In this document: one piece after another, positions 16,304 to 26,426 of the stretch
How the letters are laid out: each line of letters starts with the position of its first letter
Position numbering within the stretch: position 1 is the first letter of the stretch
Assembly (NCBI GenBank): GCA_031254645.1
Contig: JAIRUA010000002.1
Location: 1 to 62,290 of the forward strand
From: Dysgonamonadaceae bacterium
GTDB taxonomy: Bacteria > Bacteroidota > Bacteroidia > Bacteroidales > Dysgonomonadaceae
DNA: 62,290 nt
Direction: 5' to 3'
The notes under the pieces: generated by a model
The model's input: only the letters and a program-made list of their open reading frames with translations
The model's database searches: none
What the model was told of the DNA's origin: nothing
Made by a program: the position numbers and the translations under genes

Positions 16304-19300
16304 CTACAAATTTGCCAACAAAAACTTCCTCACATCTTTAACTGAAATTCCTTTTCTTATCGCATAATCTTCCAACTGTTCCTCCGAAATATCCCCCACC
16401 GCAAAATATTTCGCTTGCGGATTGGCAAAAAAGAAACCGCTAACCGAAGCGTTGGGCGACATCACGCCGTTTTCCGTAAGTGAAATGTCGATTTCTTCGG
16501 ATTTCAATAGTTCGTGTAAAGCGAAATTAACCGATTGGTCGGGAATAGATGGATATCCCACTGCAGGGCGAATACCTTGATACTTAACGCTAAACATTTC
16601 TGTAACGGTCAAGTTTCCGTCAGGTGCGTAGCCCCAATATTCACGACGTACTTTGGCGTGCAACCATTCGGTAGCCGCTTCTGCGAGGCGGTCGAGTAGC
16701 GATTTCATTAGCAAAACGCTGTATTCATCGTTCTCTTTTTCGTATTTTTGCATCAAGTAATCCGCTCCGGCTCCGGCAGTTACGGCAAATGCGCCGATGT
16801 AATCTTTTTTCCCCAATTCAACAGGCGCAATAAAATCACTTAAACACAAATATTCGCCTTTCTCATTTTTGGTTTGTTGACGTAAAAATGCAAACGATTT
16901 GTTGTCAATAATAATCCAATCGTCTTCGCTAAATGCTTCGTATATTCCGAAAATGGCTTTGATGAAATCGACATCTAATTCTACGAATTTCTGCAACATT
17001 TCTTGCGCATCGTCATACAATTTTGCGGCTTCCTGCGCCCGTTCTCGCTCATTTGCCGGAAACGAAACGAGCCATTGCGCCCGACAATGTCCGCACGCAC
17101 TAACATTTGTAATCGTGTGATATTTTGCCGACAATTTCCACGAATGGAAAAAGAATTTCCAATCAATATAAGGGATTATTTCGCTGATATCTATCTTGTT
17201 AAACACTTTTCGTCCGAACATATTCGGCGTTTTCGCTTCAAAATTTCTCCAATCAGTTTTGAAACGATTTTCGCACGCTTCTTGCAATGAAACTAATTCG
17301 TTTTTCTTTTCCGCACGTTTTTCACGAAGCATAAAATACTCTTCGCGCAATTTTTCGATGTAACTCTCTTTGTTTTCGGCATTTAGCAAATTCGCTACTG
17401 CCGACGGACTTTGCGACGCATCTTTTACATACACTACCGCGCCTTGCGAGTATTTCGGCTCTATCTTCAACGCTGTGTGCAGCTTAGAAGTGGTCGCACC
17501 ACCGATAAGCAACGGAATTTTGAATCCCGCTTTTTCCATTTCATTTGCCACAATCGACATCTCTTCGAGCGATGGGGTGATAAGTCCGCTTAATCCCACA
17601 ATATCAGGATTTTCGGCACGAATTGCTTCGATGATTTTTTCGGGCGAAACCATTACACCCAAATCAACAATTTCATAATTATTGCACGATAGAATAATGG
17701 AAACGATGTTTTTACCAATATCGTGCACATCGCCTTTTACGGTGGCAAGCAATATTTTTCCTGCTTTTTGTGAACCGCCATCTTGCGATTTTTCGGCTTC
17801 GATAGTCGGTTGAAGAATGGCAACGGCTTTTTTCATCGTTCGTGCTGCTTTAACTACCTGTGGTAGAAACATTTTTCCCGATCCGAACAAATCGCCTACA
17901 CGATTCATTCCAGACATCAACGGCTTGTCGATAATGTCCACAGCACGCGGATATTGTTGTAAAGCTTCGGCAATATCTTCTTCGAGATGGTCGCTGATGC
18001 CTTTTACAAGGGCGTAGCTTAATCGTTCTTCGAGCGAAAAAGTACGCCATTCTTGTGTCTTTTTATGCTCGCTATCAGACTTTTTTTCGTTTTTATGGGT
18101 TGATACGTATTCGATTAGTTGTTCCGTAGCATTATCATGGTGATTCAAAATAACATCTTCTACCAGTGTGCGCAAATCACCAGGAATATCTTCATATAAA
18201 ACCGATTGCGACGGATTCACAATGCCCATATCCATTCCCACAGCAATGGCGTGATACAAGAAAACGGCGTGCATCGCTTCGCGAATGTAATCGTTTCCAC
18301 GAAAAGCAAACGAAAGATTACTCACACCACCGCTCACTTTGGCGTGGGGCAAATTTGCCTTTATCCACTTGACAGTTTCGATGAAATCGACCGCATAATT
18401 TTTATGCTCGTCCATTCCCGTTGCAATCGCCAAAATGTTGGGGTCGAAAATAATATCTTTTGGCGAAAATCCGCTATCAACAAGTAACTTATACGCACGA
18501 CCGCAAATTTCGATGCGTCGCTCAAACGTATCGGCTTGCCCTTTTTCATCAAACGCCATTACGATAACCGCAGCGCCATACGCTTGAATACGTTTAGCTT
18601 GATTTAAAAAATCTTTTTCGCCGTTTTTCAACGAAATAGAATTGACAATCGGCTTTCCCTGAGTGCATTGTAATCCCGCTTCAAGCACTTCCCATTTCGA
18701 CGAATCAATCATTAGCGGAACACTCGCTACATCGGGGTCAGAAGCGAGAAGATTGAGGAAATTTATCATTTCTTGAACGCCGTCCAACAAGCCGTCGTCC
18801 ATATTTATGTCAATGACCTGTGCGCCATCTTCCACCTGTTTTCGGGCGATATCGAGCGCTTCATCGTATTTTTTTTCTTGAATCAATCGCAAAAACTTGC
18901 GCGACCCCGCTACATTGCATCGTTCACCGATGTTGAGAAAATTGATTTCGGGCGTAACCGTCAGGTTTTCCATTCCTGAAAGCTGCAAAAATTTCGATTT
19001 TTCGACAGGTTGATGCAGCGTTTTTCCTTCGATAAGTTTCACGTATTGAGCGATATGGTCGGGCGAAGTGCCGCAACAACCGCCGATGATATTGACCAGT
19101 CCTTCGTCGATAAATTCGCGAATTTGCGACGCCATTTTTTCGGGCGTTTCGTCGTATTCGCCCAATTGATTCGGCAATCCTGCATTGGGATACGCGCTGA
19201 TGAAAAATGGCGCAATTTTACCTAACTCCTTCGCATACGGTTTCATATCCGACGCACCAAATGAGCAGTTTAGCCCGATAGCTAGTGGCTTAGCGTGCGC

Positions 19301-19993
19301 AACGGACGTTACAAACGCCTCCAATGTTTGCCCCGAAAGTGTTCGTCCGGCTTTGTCGGAAAGTGTTACGGAAAGAATAATTGGTGTTTCCTCATTTCGT
19401 TCATCTGCAACCTCTTTCGCAGCAAGAATAGCAGCTTTGGCGTTTAATGTATCGAAAATTGTTTCGATAAAAAGAATGTCCACGCCGCCATCTAAAAGTG
19501 CAATAATTTGCTCTTTGTAAGATGTTTTCATATCGTTGAATGAAACGGAACGATACATCGGATTTTCCACATCGGGACTCATCGAAGTTGTCTTGTTCGT
19601 TGGTCCGATAGAGCCGGCAACAAAACGCGGTTTTTCGGGCGTTTGTGCTGTGAAATCGTCGGCAGCTTTTCGCGCCAATCGTGCCGAAACAAGATTCATT
19701 TCACGCACATATTCCTGCATATCGTAATCTGACATCGAAATACTTGTGGCATTGAACGTATTTGTTTCGATAATATCCGCTCCGGCAGCGAGATAGGCAC
19801 GATGAATTTCTTCAATCACATCGGGGCGAATGAGCGAAAGCAGGTCATTGTTGCCTTTCAGGTCTGTCGAAAAATTCTTGAATCGTTCACCGCGATAATC
19901 AGCTTCAGTCAAGTTGTAGCGTTGTACCATTGTTCCCATTGCACCGTCGAGAATGAGGATGCGAGAAGCGAGAATATTTTGTAAAGTCATCAT
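16304..19993 (-). CDS. metH: cobalamin-dependent methionine synthase
   Basis: Full-length 1229-residue MetH, which methylates homocysteine using methyl-tetrahydrofolate and B12. Domains in order: homocysteine-binding barrel (about 1-325; zinc cysteines in GLNCSFG and [10 protein letters not shown]), pterin-binding barrel (about 340-600; [13 protein letters not shown]), B12 cap and binding domain (about 640-890; [11 protein letters not shown] with the axial His), and the AdoMet reactivation domain at the C-terminus (GYPSIPDQ). It starts one base after the upstream Gate-domain gene stops, so the two form an operon and there is no room for a cobalamin riboswitch between them. Confidence 0.97.
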   Translation of the reverse strand: MMTLQNILASRILILDGAMGTMVQRYNLTEADYRGERFKNFSTDLKGNNDLLSLIRPDVIEEIHRAYLAAGADIIETNTFNATSISMSDYDMQEYVREMNLVSARLARKAADDFTAQTPEKPRFVAGSIGPTNKTTSMSPDVENPMYRSVSFNDMKTSYKEQIIALLDGGVDILFIETIFDTLNAKAAILAAKEVADERNEETPIILSVTLSDKAGRTLSGQTLEAFVTSVAHAKPLAIGLNCSFGASDMKPYAKELGKIAPFFISAYPNAGLPNQLGEYDETPEKMASQIREFIDEGLVNIIGGCCGTSPDHIAQYVKLIEGKTLHQPVEKSKFLQLSGMENLTVTPEINFLNIGERCNVAGSRKFLRLIQEKKYDEALDIARKQVEDGAQVIDINMDDGLLDGVQEMINFLNLLASDPDVASVPLMIDSSKWEVLEAGLQCTQGKPIVNSISLKNGEKDFLNQAKRIQAYGAAVIVMAFDEKGQADTFERRIEICGRAYKLLVDSGFSPKDIIFDPNILAIATGMDEHKNYAVDFIETVKWIKANLPHAKVSGGVSNLSFAFRGNDYIREAMHAVFLYHAIAVGMDMGIVNPSQSVLYEDIPGDLRTLVEDVILNHHDNATEQLIEYVSTHKNEKKSDSEHKKTQEWRTFSLEERLSYALVKGISDHLEEDIAEALQQYPRAVDIIDKPLMSGMNRVGDLFGSGKMFLPQVVKAARTMKKAVAILQPTIEAEKSQDGGSQKAGKILLATVKGDVHDIGKNIVSIILSCNNYEIVDLGVMVSPEKIIEAIRAENPDIVGLSGLITPSLEEMSIVANEMEKAGFKIPLLIGGATTSKLHTALKIEPKYSQGAVVYVKDASQSPSAVANLLNAENKESYIEKLREEYFMLREKRAEKKNELVSLQEACENRFKTDWRNFEAKTPNMFGRKVFNKIDISEIIPYIDWKFFFHSWKLSAKYHTITNVSACGHCRAQWLVSFPANERERAQEAAKLYDDAQEMLQKFVELDVDFIKAIFGIYEAFSEDDWIIIDNKSFAFLRQQTKNEKGEYLCLSDFIAPVELGKKDYIGAFAVTAGAGADYLMQKYEKENDEYSVLLMKSLLDRLAEAATEWLHAKVRREYWGYAPDGNLTVTEMFSVKYQGIRPAVGYPSIPDQSVNFALHELLKSEEIDISLTENGVMSPNASVSGFFFANPQAKYFAVGDISEEQLEDYAIRKGISVKDVRKFLLANL

Positions 19994-19994
19994 T

Positions 19995-20906
19995 TCAATT
20001 TTTTATCGTAAAAAGTTTAGCGCACCAAACCACCATCCAAGCCACCGCCAAACGCACGCCCAAAATCCACCAAAGTGATACGCCGAGCGCGACAAACAGT
20101 AAATTATCTTCGATAACCGAATGTGATATCGCCAAATGATAATTCAATGTTTTAGCATCGTCTCGGCTCACTGTGCCGTCTGCCATTTGCTCTACCATTA
20201 ACGCACCGCCGTAAGCCAAGCCGACGATGTAGCCGATGAGCCACAAAAATCCGGTGCTTTGCGGTAGTCCGAAAAATTTGAGCAACGGCGCAATTCCTTT
20301 GCTCAATTTATCGACAAGATTGTATGCCAAAAGCGTGCCGTACAATACATTTAGCACAGCAACAATCGCAATGATTATCAAAGCAATACTTAACGAAGTT
20401 CTCAGCCACGCGAGCAACACGCCACCAATGGATGTTATCGCTGCCATATCGGTTTGCACAAAAATCGGCATTCCCATCTCTAGCGGAAGAAGCAGATTGA
20501 GTACTAATCCCACCACAATGCTCATCGCAATCCGCAGTGTTGCCGTTCGCCAAAACGGTGTGCCGGTTTTCGCTTGAATCGCACTTTCGACCGGAATATT
20601 GTGCGTAATTTGGCACATCAACGCCAAAATTGTCAATTCGCGCAATGTAATGGACATTGACGTGATAATTGCCAATGGCGCGTAAAGTGGAAGAAAGATG
20701 CTCGTAATAAACACAATAGCCGTGCTTCCGGGCAATCCCAAATAACCGAAAACGGGATCGAGAAACTCCGCCAAATAGGCAAGTACGCCGAAATAATCCA
20801 AAAAGCGAACTATTAACGATATGGGCAAGATGATTTTCAACAGCCACAACGATGTGTGGGTTGATTTTTTAATCGCAGGGGTAAATATTTGTTTGAAAAA
20901 TGACAT
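19995..20906 (-). CDS. nucleoside recognition (Gate) domain membrane protein
   Basis: A 303-residue protein with about eight hydrophobic segments and the Gate-domain pattern seen in spore-maturation A/B-like proteins and nucleoside carriers (segments [20 protein letters not shown] and [12 protein letters not shown]). Function in non-spore-formers is unknown; some members are transporters. ATG 20906 (MSFFKQIF) is chosen over a start at 20930. It is immediately upstream of metH with a one-base gap. A transport role linked to methionine or B12 metabolism is speculation from context. Confidence 0.8.
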   Translation of the reverse strand: MSFFKQIFTPAIKKSTHTSLWLLKIILPISLIVRFLDYFGVLAYLAEFLDPVFGYLGLPGSTAIVFITSIFLPLYAPLAIITSMSITLRELTILALMCQITHNIPVESAIQAKTGTPFWRTATLRIAMSIVVGLVLNLLLPLEMGMPIFVQTDMAAITSIGGVLLAWLRTSLSIALIIIAIVAVLNVLYGTLLAYNLVDKLSKGIAPLLKFFGLPQSTGFLWLIGYIVGLAYGGALMVEQMADGTVSRDDAKTLNYHLAISHSVIEDNLLFVALGVSLWWILGVRLAVAWMVVWCAKLFTIKN

Positions 20907-20952
20907 TTTATCGGGTTTAGGCGACCGCAAGGGTACACCCCTACAATCAAAA

Positions 20953-21411
20953 TTATTTCTTAAACATTCTGTCCATACTCCGTTTATCTTCTTTCTCTCT
21001 CAGTGACTGCCGTTTATCGTACTCTTTTTTTCCTTTTGCAACAGCGATAACGAGTTTTGCTAATCCTTTTTCGTTCAGAAACAATCGTGTGGGAATAATG
21101 GTAAAACCTGTTTCTTTGGTCAAGCGCGAAAGTTTACGTAGTTCGGTTTTGTTGAGCAGCAATTTTCGTTCTCTGCGTGCGTTGTGATTGTTGTACGTGC
21201 CATAGAAATATTCGGCAATGTGCATATTGCGCACCCACAATTCGCCACGTTCAAACATACAATAAGTGTCCACAAGGCTCGCTTTTCCTAACCGAATTGA
21301 TTTTATTTCCGTTCCAGTCAGTACGAGTCCTGCGGTAAATGTTTCCACGAGTTCGTAATCGAATGTGGCGCGTTTGTTTTTTATGTTGATGGGCGTTTGT
21401 TTTTGCTTCAT
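20953..21411 (-). CDS. smpB: SsrA-binding protein SmpB
   Basis: A 152-residue tmRNA partner in ribosome rescue. It has the [18 protein letters not shown] start, [24 protein letters not shown] and the basic C-terminal tail with [12 protein letters not shown]. Length is normal. The ssrA gene is not in this window. A -7 element lies at 21437-21444. Confidence 0.97.
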   Translation of the reverse strand: MKQKQTPINIKNKRATFDYELVETFTAGLVLTGTEIKSIRLGKASLVDTYCMFERGELWVRNMHIAEYFYGTYNNHNARRERKLLLNKTELRKLSRLTKETGFTIIPTRLFLNEKGLAKLVIAVAKGKKEYDKRQSLREKEDKRSMDRMFKK

Positions 21412-21436
21412 ACGCTTTGTTTATTTTTTCGGAATG

Positions 21437-21444
21437 CAAAGATA
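21437..21444 (-). promoter_or_regulatory. -7 element for smpB
   Basis: CAAAGATA on plus (TATCTTTG on minus), 26 bases before the smpB ATG. The -33 region is AT-rich without a clear TTTG. Confidence 0.55.
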
Positions 21445-21450
21445 GTATTT

Positions 21451-21487
21451 TTTAATGATTAATGATTAGTGATTAATCATTAATTAG
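21451..21487. repeat. short palindromic repeat (aatgattaatgatta)
   Basis: aatgattaatgattag followed by its complement, gattaatcattaatta. It lies upstream of smpB next to a GC-rich palindrome (cgtggcgcggccgcgcc). Confidence 0.6.
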
Positions 21488-21532
21488 CTGCAAGCTATGT
21501 AGGAACGTGGCGCGGCCGCGCCTCATAAGAAT

Positions 21533-21570
21533 AAAAAAACAGCAACTTGTGAATAAGTTGCTGTTTTTTT
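21533..21570. terminator. terminator of the sigma/anti-sigma/lipoprotein operon
   Basis: Arms aacagcaactt and aagttgctgtt with a 6-base loop and A7/T7 flanks, 23 bases beyond the lipoprotein stop. Confidence 0.9.
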
Positions 21571-21592
21571 ATTCTTAAAATCTACAAGAGAT

Positions 21593-22369
21593 TTATTGTC
21601 CCGAAGTTGATGTTCTTGTCAAAACCCAACGAACAGGCTCAGAGGTGTGTATTGCAGTCTGTCCTTCTCGGTAAAAGTGAAATCTGATATTCAAAGTATG
21701 ATCGCTGTTTGGCTGCTGAAATTCTGTACGTAATTGCGACATATTAACTGCTACAGCGTGCCCTCTTGGTTGTGTTCCCGAACTCGCCGGACTCTCAATA
21801 CGTATATCAATATCAATATTGGTGCTGTTTGAATTGGCATTGTTTCCTTCGGAAATTTCTCTTTTGTAGAAAACTACCGTAGGAGGAATTTCGCCACCTG
21901 TATAGCCGAATTCAAACATCCAATGATCGTTCCAATAGAAAGAATCGCCGGCAAATTGAGGAGTACCAATAGCTCTAAATAGTGGCGGAGTAGTACCTTC
22001 CGGGATTTCCGGTGCAGGATGACTCATTCTCAAGCTTGTTCTGGGAATTTCGATAACACTACTCACATTTACATTATCTGCTCGCCTATTCTCCCCTAAC
22101 TCAGTTGTACCATTAGCCTCTTCCCAACTAAAAGCAAAGAAGTAAAACTCTCCCCAATTTATCGACGTCTGCCCTATCATTCCACCTCGCATTCCATTTG
22201 AAGTGATAAGAGGAGCTCTAAAACTTGATGTGCGTCCGTGTATTGTATGGTTTTCACTGAAATCAATATACGCGAAAGCTTGATCCGTATAACTATTGTC
22301 TCCGTTTATACACGAGGTCATCAATGTTACTACACCGATAACACCCAAAAATAAAATTAATTTTTTCAT
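21593..22369 (-). CDS. lipoprotein of the sigma/anti-sigma operon (function unknown)
   Basis: A 258-residue protein with a lipobox (LMTSC, Cys20) followed by INGDNSYTD. The rest is beta-rich and Ser/Thr/Asn-rich with no family I can name. It is the third gene after an ECF sigma factor and a membrane-spanning anti-sigma protein, 36 bases downstream of the latter. In Bacteroides thetaiotaomicron a NigD-type lipoprotein is, from memory, linked to such a pair; sequence similarity to NigD here is weak at best, so this is positional inference. It could be a surface sensor or an output gene. Confidence 0.7.
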   Translation of the reverse strand: MKKLILFLGVIGVVTLMTSCINGDNSYTDQAFAYIDFSENHTIHGRTSSFRAPLITSNGMRGGMIGQTSINWGEFYFFAFSWEEANGTTELGENRRADNVNVSSVIEIPRTSLRMSHPAPEIPEGTTPPLFRAIGTPQFAGDSFYWNDHWMFEFGYTGGEIPPTVVFYKREISEGNNANSNSTNIDIDIRIESPASSGTQPRGHAVAVNMSQLRTEFQQPNSDHTLNIRFHFYREGQTAIHTSEPVRWVLTRTSTSGQ

Positions 22370-22405
22370 CTTGTTTTCTATTTAATTGTTGTTTTAAAAT
22401 TATTT

Positions 22406-23668
22406 TCAAAATTCATATCTTACCCCGATATTCAAATTCATTACAATTTTGCCGTCGGAATAAATGGTTTTATGTTCATTTTTTGCGTCGAAATAATAAG
22501 CCCCGCCTATTTTTCCATACAGCTGTAATCTGTCATAAATAGGATACGAAACACCCACGCCGGTATTCACCGAAAGTTGAGGATTTCTTTGTCTGATGCG
22601 CTCTATTTCCATTTGTTTGGTTTGGACAGCCTGTTCTACGGCAAAGTTTTGCGATGACTCACTTTGCACAAATCTTCGGTATTCGCCGTAAATATCTGTT
22701 TCAATCATTCCGCCAACAGAAGCAAATACTTTGAAATCATTCAGGTTTAGTATCGTGTAATTTACATTCAGCGGAACGCCAAGATAATGCAAACGCTGCG
22801 ATTCCCGTTCGTTTCTATTCAAACTCGTATTTCTTACCCGTGAAGATAGATACGTGTATACCAAACCTGTTTCAACGGAAAGGTTATTGATAAGCGACTT
22901 CGATACCGTGATACCAAACGATATCGGTTGATCGTGCTCCTTATCCGAAATATTTTCGGCAGGATTTATGTCATTGCCTGTCCTATCGTCTGTTGACGCT
23001 GCACTGCGTAATGTCATCGGCGTATTTACAGTGGTGTGAAATGGTGCAACACCGCTTCTACTTCCGAGCGCTATCGACAAGTTTTCCCGCCTTCTTCGTT
23101 CCGGCAGTTGATTAATGCCTGTGTCATTTCCGCTTGCCAATAGAGTAACTTCTTCCGATAGTTGGTTTTCATTTATGTTATTTTGAGTTTTGTCTGATGA
23201 AGTTATAGTTTCGATGGCTTCGGCTGCAAGGTCTATTACTCGTTCGAACCACGATGTAGTGGAGTTTACGATTGGCTCTTCGTTATTTTCAACTATCTGT
23301 GCTGCTGTTGTTTGAGACGCAGCACGCCACGTCTCTACTGTCAGCTGTGTGATTTTTTCTTGTGATTGATTATCAGCTATTTCTACCGGATTCGTTTTTG
23401 GGAATTGCACTATTGCAGTTTCCGAATCAAGGACTATTAACGGTTTATCTATGTTTCTAAAAAACAGCGTACTGCCAACAAGAAATACCAAAATGGCTGC
23501 TACCGACCCGACATACCACCGACGACGAATAGTAAATTTATTCGCCACAGCAACATCTAACGCATCTTCCAACTCATCCCAACCACCTGTGGGAACAGGC
23601 GATTCGAAATCGTTGAATTTCGATTGCAATTGCTGTTTTATATGATTATCGATATTATTTGAGTTCAT
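22406..23668 (-). CDS. anti-sigma factor fused to an outer-membrane beta-barrel (dual-membrane type)
   Basis: A 420-residue protein. The N-terminal ~48 residues are cytoplasmic-like (PVPTGGWDELEDALDVAV), followed by one transmembrane helix (about 52-70, YVGSVAAILVFLVGSTLFF). A polar linker of roughly 150 residues leads to a C-terminal beta-barrel (VETGLVYTYLSSRVR to a terminal NIGVRYEF ending in Phe). This layout could span both membranes and pass a surface signal to the sigma factor encoded 18 bases upstream. It fits the Das/Dma sigma/anti-sigma pairs described in Bacteroides. Its target genes are not known. Confidence 0.8.
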   Translation of the reverse strand: MNSNNIDNHIKQQLQSKFNDFESPVPTGGWDELEDALDVAVANKFTIRRRWYVGSVAAILVFLVGSTLFFRNIDKPLIVLDSETAIVQFPKTNPVEIADNQSQEKITQLTVETWRAASQTTAAQIVENNEEPIVNSTTSWFERVIDLAAEAIETITSSDKTQNNINENQLSEEVTLLASGNDTGINQLPERRRRENLSIALGSRSGVAPFHTTVNTPMTLRSAASTDDRTGNDINPAENISDKEHDQPISFGITVSKSLINNLSVETGLVYTYLSSRVRNTSLNRNERESQRLHYLGVPLNVNYTILNLNDFKVFASVGGMIETDIYGEYRRFVQSESSQNFAVEQAVQTKQMEIERIRQRNPQLSVNTGVGVSYPIYDRLQLYGKIGGAYYFDAKNEHKTIYSDGKIVMNLNIGVRYEF

Positions 23669-23686
23669 AATTGTTTCAATTGTATT

Positions 23687-24241
23687 CTATTGATTCTTCT
23701 CTTGAAAAATCGAAACTTTCTTCTGTAATATTGCTTTCGCTCGCGAAAACTGTGAGCGTGAAGATGCTTCGCTTATTCCCATTTGTTGAGCGATTTCTTT
23801 GTGCGACATATCTTCAAAAATAAAGAGATTGAATACCGTTTGATACCCTGGTGGTAATTCTTGTATTATTTTCAAAATTTCGCTGCGCGGAACATCTTCA
23901 AAATCAACCGCCTCACCAAAACCAATGTCTGCTTCATCAATTTGCGCTTGTTTGTATTCTTCCAAAAAGAGATTTTTTCGTTTCTCTTTTCGATAATTCT
24001 CCAACGCTAAATTGACAAAAATTCGTCTCAACCAACCTTCAAAAGAACCTTTGCCCGAAAATGAGCTTATTTGCGAAAACACATGAATGAAGCCATCGTG
24101 TAGCAAGTCGCGCGCAGTTTCCCCTTCGTGGCTATATCGCAAACATACCGTCATCATTAGCGGTGCATATCGCTCATATAAAGCCTTTTGGGCACTACGT
24201 TCTTGTTTCTTACATGCTACTATCAGTTGCGATTCATCCAT
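23687..24241 (-). CDS. ECF-type RNA polymerase sigma factor
   Basis: A 184-residue sigma-70 family protein. Region 2 has RYSHEGETARDLLHDGFIHVF and FEGWLRRIFVNLALENYRKEK. Region 4 has LPPGYQTVFNLFIFEDMSHKEIAQQMGISEASSRSQFSRAK split over a helix-turn-helix. It directs transcription of a small regulon and is presumably held inactive by the downstream anti-sigma/barrel protein. The operon is terminated at 21533-21570. Its own -7 element is at 24357-24364, so housekeeping transcription is likely. Confidence 0.93.
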   Translation of the reverse strand: MDESQLIVACKKQERSAQKALYERYAPLMMTVCLRYSHEGETARDLLHDGFIHVFSQISSFSGKGSFEGWLRRIFVNLALENYRKEKRKNLFLEEYKQAQIDEADIGFGEAVDFEDVPRSEILKIIQELPPGYQTVFNLFIFEDMSHKEIAQQMGISEASSRSQFSRAKAILQKKVSIFQEKNQ

Positions 24242-24356
24242 TCTTATGTCGCAGTTCTACCATTAGAGATGAAAAAAAGAGAAAAACGTTGCACGTGAAT
24301 GTCTCTTTTTTCTGTCAATTAGTATATTTTAATAACTCCGATTGCTTTTTAGCCGC

Positions 24357-24364
24357 CAAAGATA
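24357..24364 (-). promoter_or_regulatory. -7 element for the ECF sigma operon
   Basis: CAAAGATA on plus, TATCTTTG on minus, about 115 bases before the sigma ATG. No clear TTTG at -33. Confidence 0.5.
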
Positions 24365-24383
24365 CAAAGAATTTACGATTTTA

Positions 24384-24412
24384 GTTGCGGGTCAAGCCCG
24401 CAATGACGAACG
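24384..24412. repeat. dispersed palindrome (gcgggtcaagcccgc)
   Basis: Perfect palindromic core gcgggtcaagcccgc-like followed by aatgac, the same family as at 4744-4807 and 36476-36523. Confidence 0.7.
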
Positions 24413-24470
24413 ATTTACGATTTTAGGTTGGAGCTTTGCGATTTTTTTCCTACTTTTGTTGTTTGATAGA

Positions 24471-24534
24471 ACGTTAAGGTTACGTTATATAACGTTCCGT
24501 TAACGTAGTGTTCCGGTTTGAACATCTATCTTTG
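24471..24534 (+). promoter_or_regulatory. sppA promoter with symmetric four-half-site operator
   Basis: ACGTTA at 24471-24476 and 24482-24487, then TAACGT at 24490-24495 and 24501-24506: two direct and two inverted half-sites with a regular 11-base step, giving exact dyad symmetry about 24488. The -7 box TATCTTTG is at 24527-24534. The last half-site occupies the place where a -33 TTTG would lie, so a regulator may replace or block that contact. Confidence 0.65.
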
Positions 24535-24564
24535 CAACAAAATTAAAACTAAAAACTTAAACGT

Positions 24565-26343
24565 ATGAAAGATTTTTTCAAAATAGTTCTCGGTTCTACC
24601 GTAGGATTTGTGATTGCAAGTATTTTATTCTCTCTACTGTCGATAATCCTTTTTTTCGGAATGATTGGCAGCCTTTCTTCTTCATTTTCAAGGGATAGCT
24701 TTACACTTCAAGACAATTCCGTATTGCATTTGCGACTAAGTGGAACGATTGCCGAGCGTGTACCCGAATTAGACCCATTTGTGCAATTACTCAATAACAA
24801 CGAGCCTTCCACAATGGGATTAAACGATATCGTGAGTGCTATTCGCAAAGCGAAAGACAATGACAAAATTAAAGGAATTTATATCGATTCGCGTGCATTT
24901 TCGGCTTCAATGGCAACGCTTGCCGAAATTCGTCAGGAGTTGGTTAGATTCAAAGAAAGTGGAAAATTCATTGTGTCGTATGCCGATAATTATCTGCAAA
25001 GCGGATATTATTTAGCTTCAGTAGCCGATAAAATCGCTATTAATCCGCAAGGAATGCTGGAGCTTCGTGGATTGTCATCTATACCGATATTCTATAAAGA
25101 TGCGCTCGATAAGTTAGGCATCGAAATGCAAATCTTCAAGGTAGGCACATATAAATCTGCTGTTGAGCCGTTTATTCAAAACAGAATGAGTACGGAAAAT
25201 CGCGAACAAATGACGGCGCTTCTAGACGATGCGTGGCATTTTATGCGAAACGATATGGCAGAATCTCGTTCGCTCGCACCCGAAAAAGTTGATGCGTTGG
25301 CAAACAAAATGACGGCTTTTCAACCCGTTGAATTTTTACTCACCGAAAATCTGGTAGATACTATTCTTTACGAAACGGAAATGAGGAATTATTTGCGCAA
25401 ATTATTGAATATCGACCGCAATGCAACGATTGCTTCGGCAACCGTAACAGAAATGAAATCAGTCACATCGCGCAGCGCAAACAGAAAAACAAATAATACA
25501 ATTGCCCTACTCTACGCCACCGGAAATATCACAAGTGGCTCCGGCTCGCAAGGCATTCAAGACCGGTTTATGGTGAATCAAATCGAAAGATTACGTAGAG
25601 ATAATGATGTAAAAGCGGTTGTATTTCGCATCAATTCCGGCGGTGGAAGTGCCTACGCATCAGAACAGATTTGGCGGGCGATTTCGGATTTACGCGACGT
25701 AAAGCCGGTTATCGTATCAATGGGCGATATGGCGGCTTCGGGTGGATATTATATTGCTGCCAATGCGAGCAAAATTGTGGCACAACCGACTACTATTACC
25801 GGTTCTATCGGCATTTTCGGAATGGTTCCAAGCTTTGAAGGCACATCACGAAAAATTGGTATTAGTACAGATGTGGTGAAAACGAACGAATTTGCTGATT
25901 TCGGCAACCTCACTCGCCCCTTCAATGCAGGCGAATCGGCATTGCTTCAAAATATGGTTGAGCGCGGATACGACCTTTTCTTAACGCGCTGTGCCGACGG
26001 ACGCGGAATGCCCAAAGAAGGATTGGCAAAATTTGCCGAAGGACGTGTATGGACAGGCAATCAAGCAAAAGAAATCGGTCTGGTTGACGAATTGGGCGGC
26101 ATCTCACGAGCTGTGGAAATTGCAGCAGAAATGGCAAAATTAGGAAAAAGTTATGTTGTTTTAGAATTTCCGCGTATGCGTTCGCCATTCGAAGAATTGT
26201 TTAATAGAGAAAGAGAAAACCTTGCTGCGAAAACATTAAGAGAATATTTGGGCGAAAGCGTTGAACTGTTTATGCTCTTGAAAGATATTAGAAATGAGGA
26301 CTATATACAAGCACGCCTTCCTTTCGATTTAAACATAAATTGA
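24565..26343 (+). CDS. sppA: signal peptide peptidase SppA, 67K type
   Basis: A 592-residue membrane-bound serine protease that digests leftover signal peptides. There is an N-terminal transmembrane helix (about 9-33) and two tandem ClpP-like domains. The Ser/Lys dyad is visible as Lys in GTYKSAVEP of the N-terminal domain and Ser in MAASGGYYIA of the C-terminal domain. Length fits the long SppA form. It is monocistronic or leads an operon with lpxK and thiL, and is divergent from the ECF sigma operon with a striking palindromic operator between them. Confidence 0.95.
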   Translation: MKDFFKIVLGSTVGFVIASILFSLLSIILFFGMIGSLSSSFSRDSFTLQDNSVLHLRLSGTIAERVPELDPFVQLLNNNEPSTMGLNDIVSAIRKAKDNDKIKGIYIDSRAFSASMATLAEIRQELVRFKESGKFIVSYADNYLQSGYYLASVADKIAINPQGMLELRGLSSIPIFYKDALDKLGIEMQIFKVGTYKSAVEPFIQNRMSTENREQMTALLDDAWHFMRNDMAESRSLAPEKVDALANKMTAFQPVEFLLTENLVDTILYETEMRNYLRKLLNIDRNATIASATVTEMKSVTSRSANRKTNNTIALLYATGNITSGSGSQGIQDRFMVNQIERLRRDNDVKAVVFRINSGGGSAYASEQIWRAISDLRDVKPVIVSMGDMAASGGYYIAANASKIVAQPTTITGSIGIFGMVPSFEGTSRKIGISTDVVKTNEFADFGNLTRPFNAGESALLQNMVERGYDLFLTRCADGRGMPKEGLAKFAEGRVWTGNQAKEIGLVDELGGISRAVEIAAEMAKLGKSYVVLEFPRMRSPFEELFNRERENLAAKTLREYLGESVELFMLLKDIRNEDYIQARLPFDLNIN

Positions 26344-26424
26344 TTCAAAGATTCAAAGATTCAAAGATTCAAGATATTGCGATTGAATCTTTGAATCTTT
26401 GAATCTTTGAATTTTTGAATCAAA
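26344..26424. repeat. palindromic linker (gattcaaa tandem, inverted)
   Basis: Three to four tandem gattcaaa units, a short centre (gatattgc), then four tandem gaatcttt units. It begins at the sppA stop and ends just before the lpxK ATG at 26427; the same family as 10818-10890. Confidence 0.88.
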
Positions 26425-26426
26425 AA

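Larger units (their letters stand above)
24242..24564. other. divergent control region sigma factor / sppA
   Basis: 323 bases without a gene. It contains the sigma-gene -7 element (24357-24364), a dispersed palindrome gcgggtcaagcccgc (about 24384-24412) and a four-half-site dyad at 24471-24506 next to the sppA -7 box. Confidence 0.7.

Noticed and set aside
19990..20000. Cobalamin riboswitch before metH
   Set aside because: Only one base separates metH from the upstream gene, so there is no room for one, and none is seen upstream of that gene.
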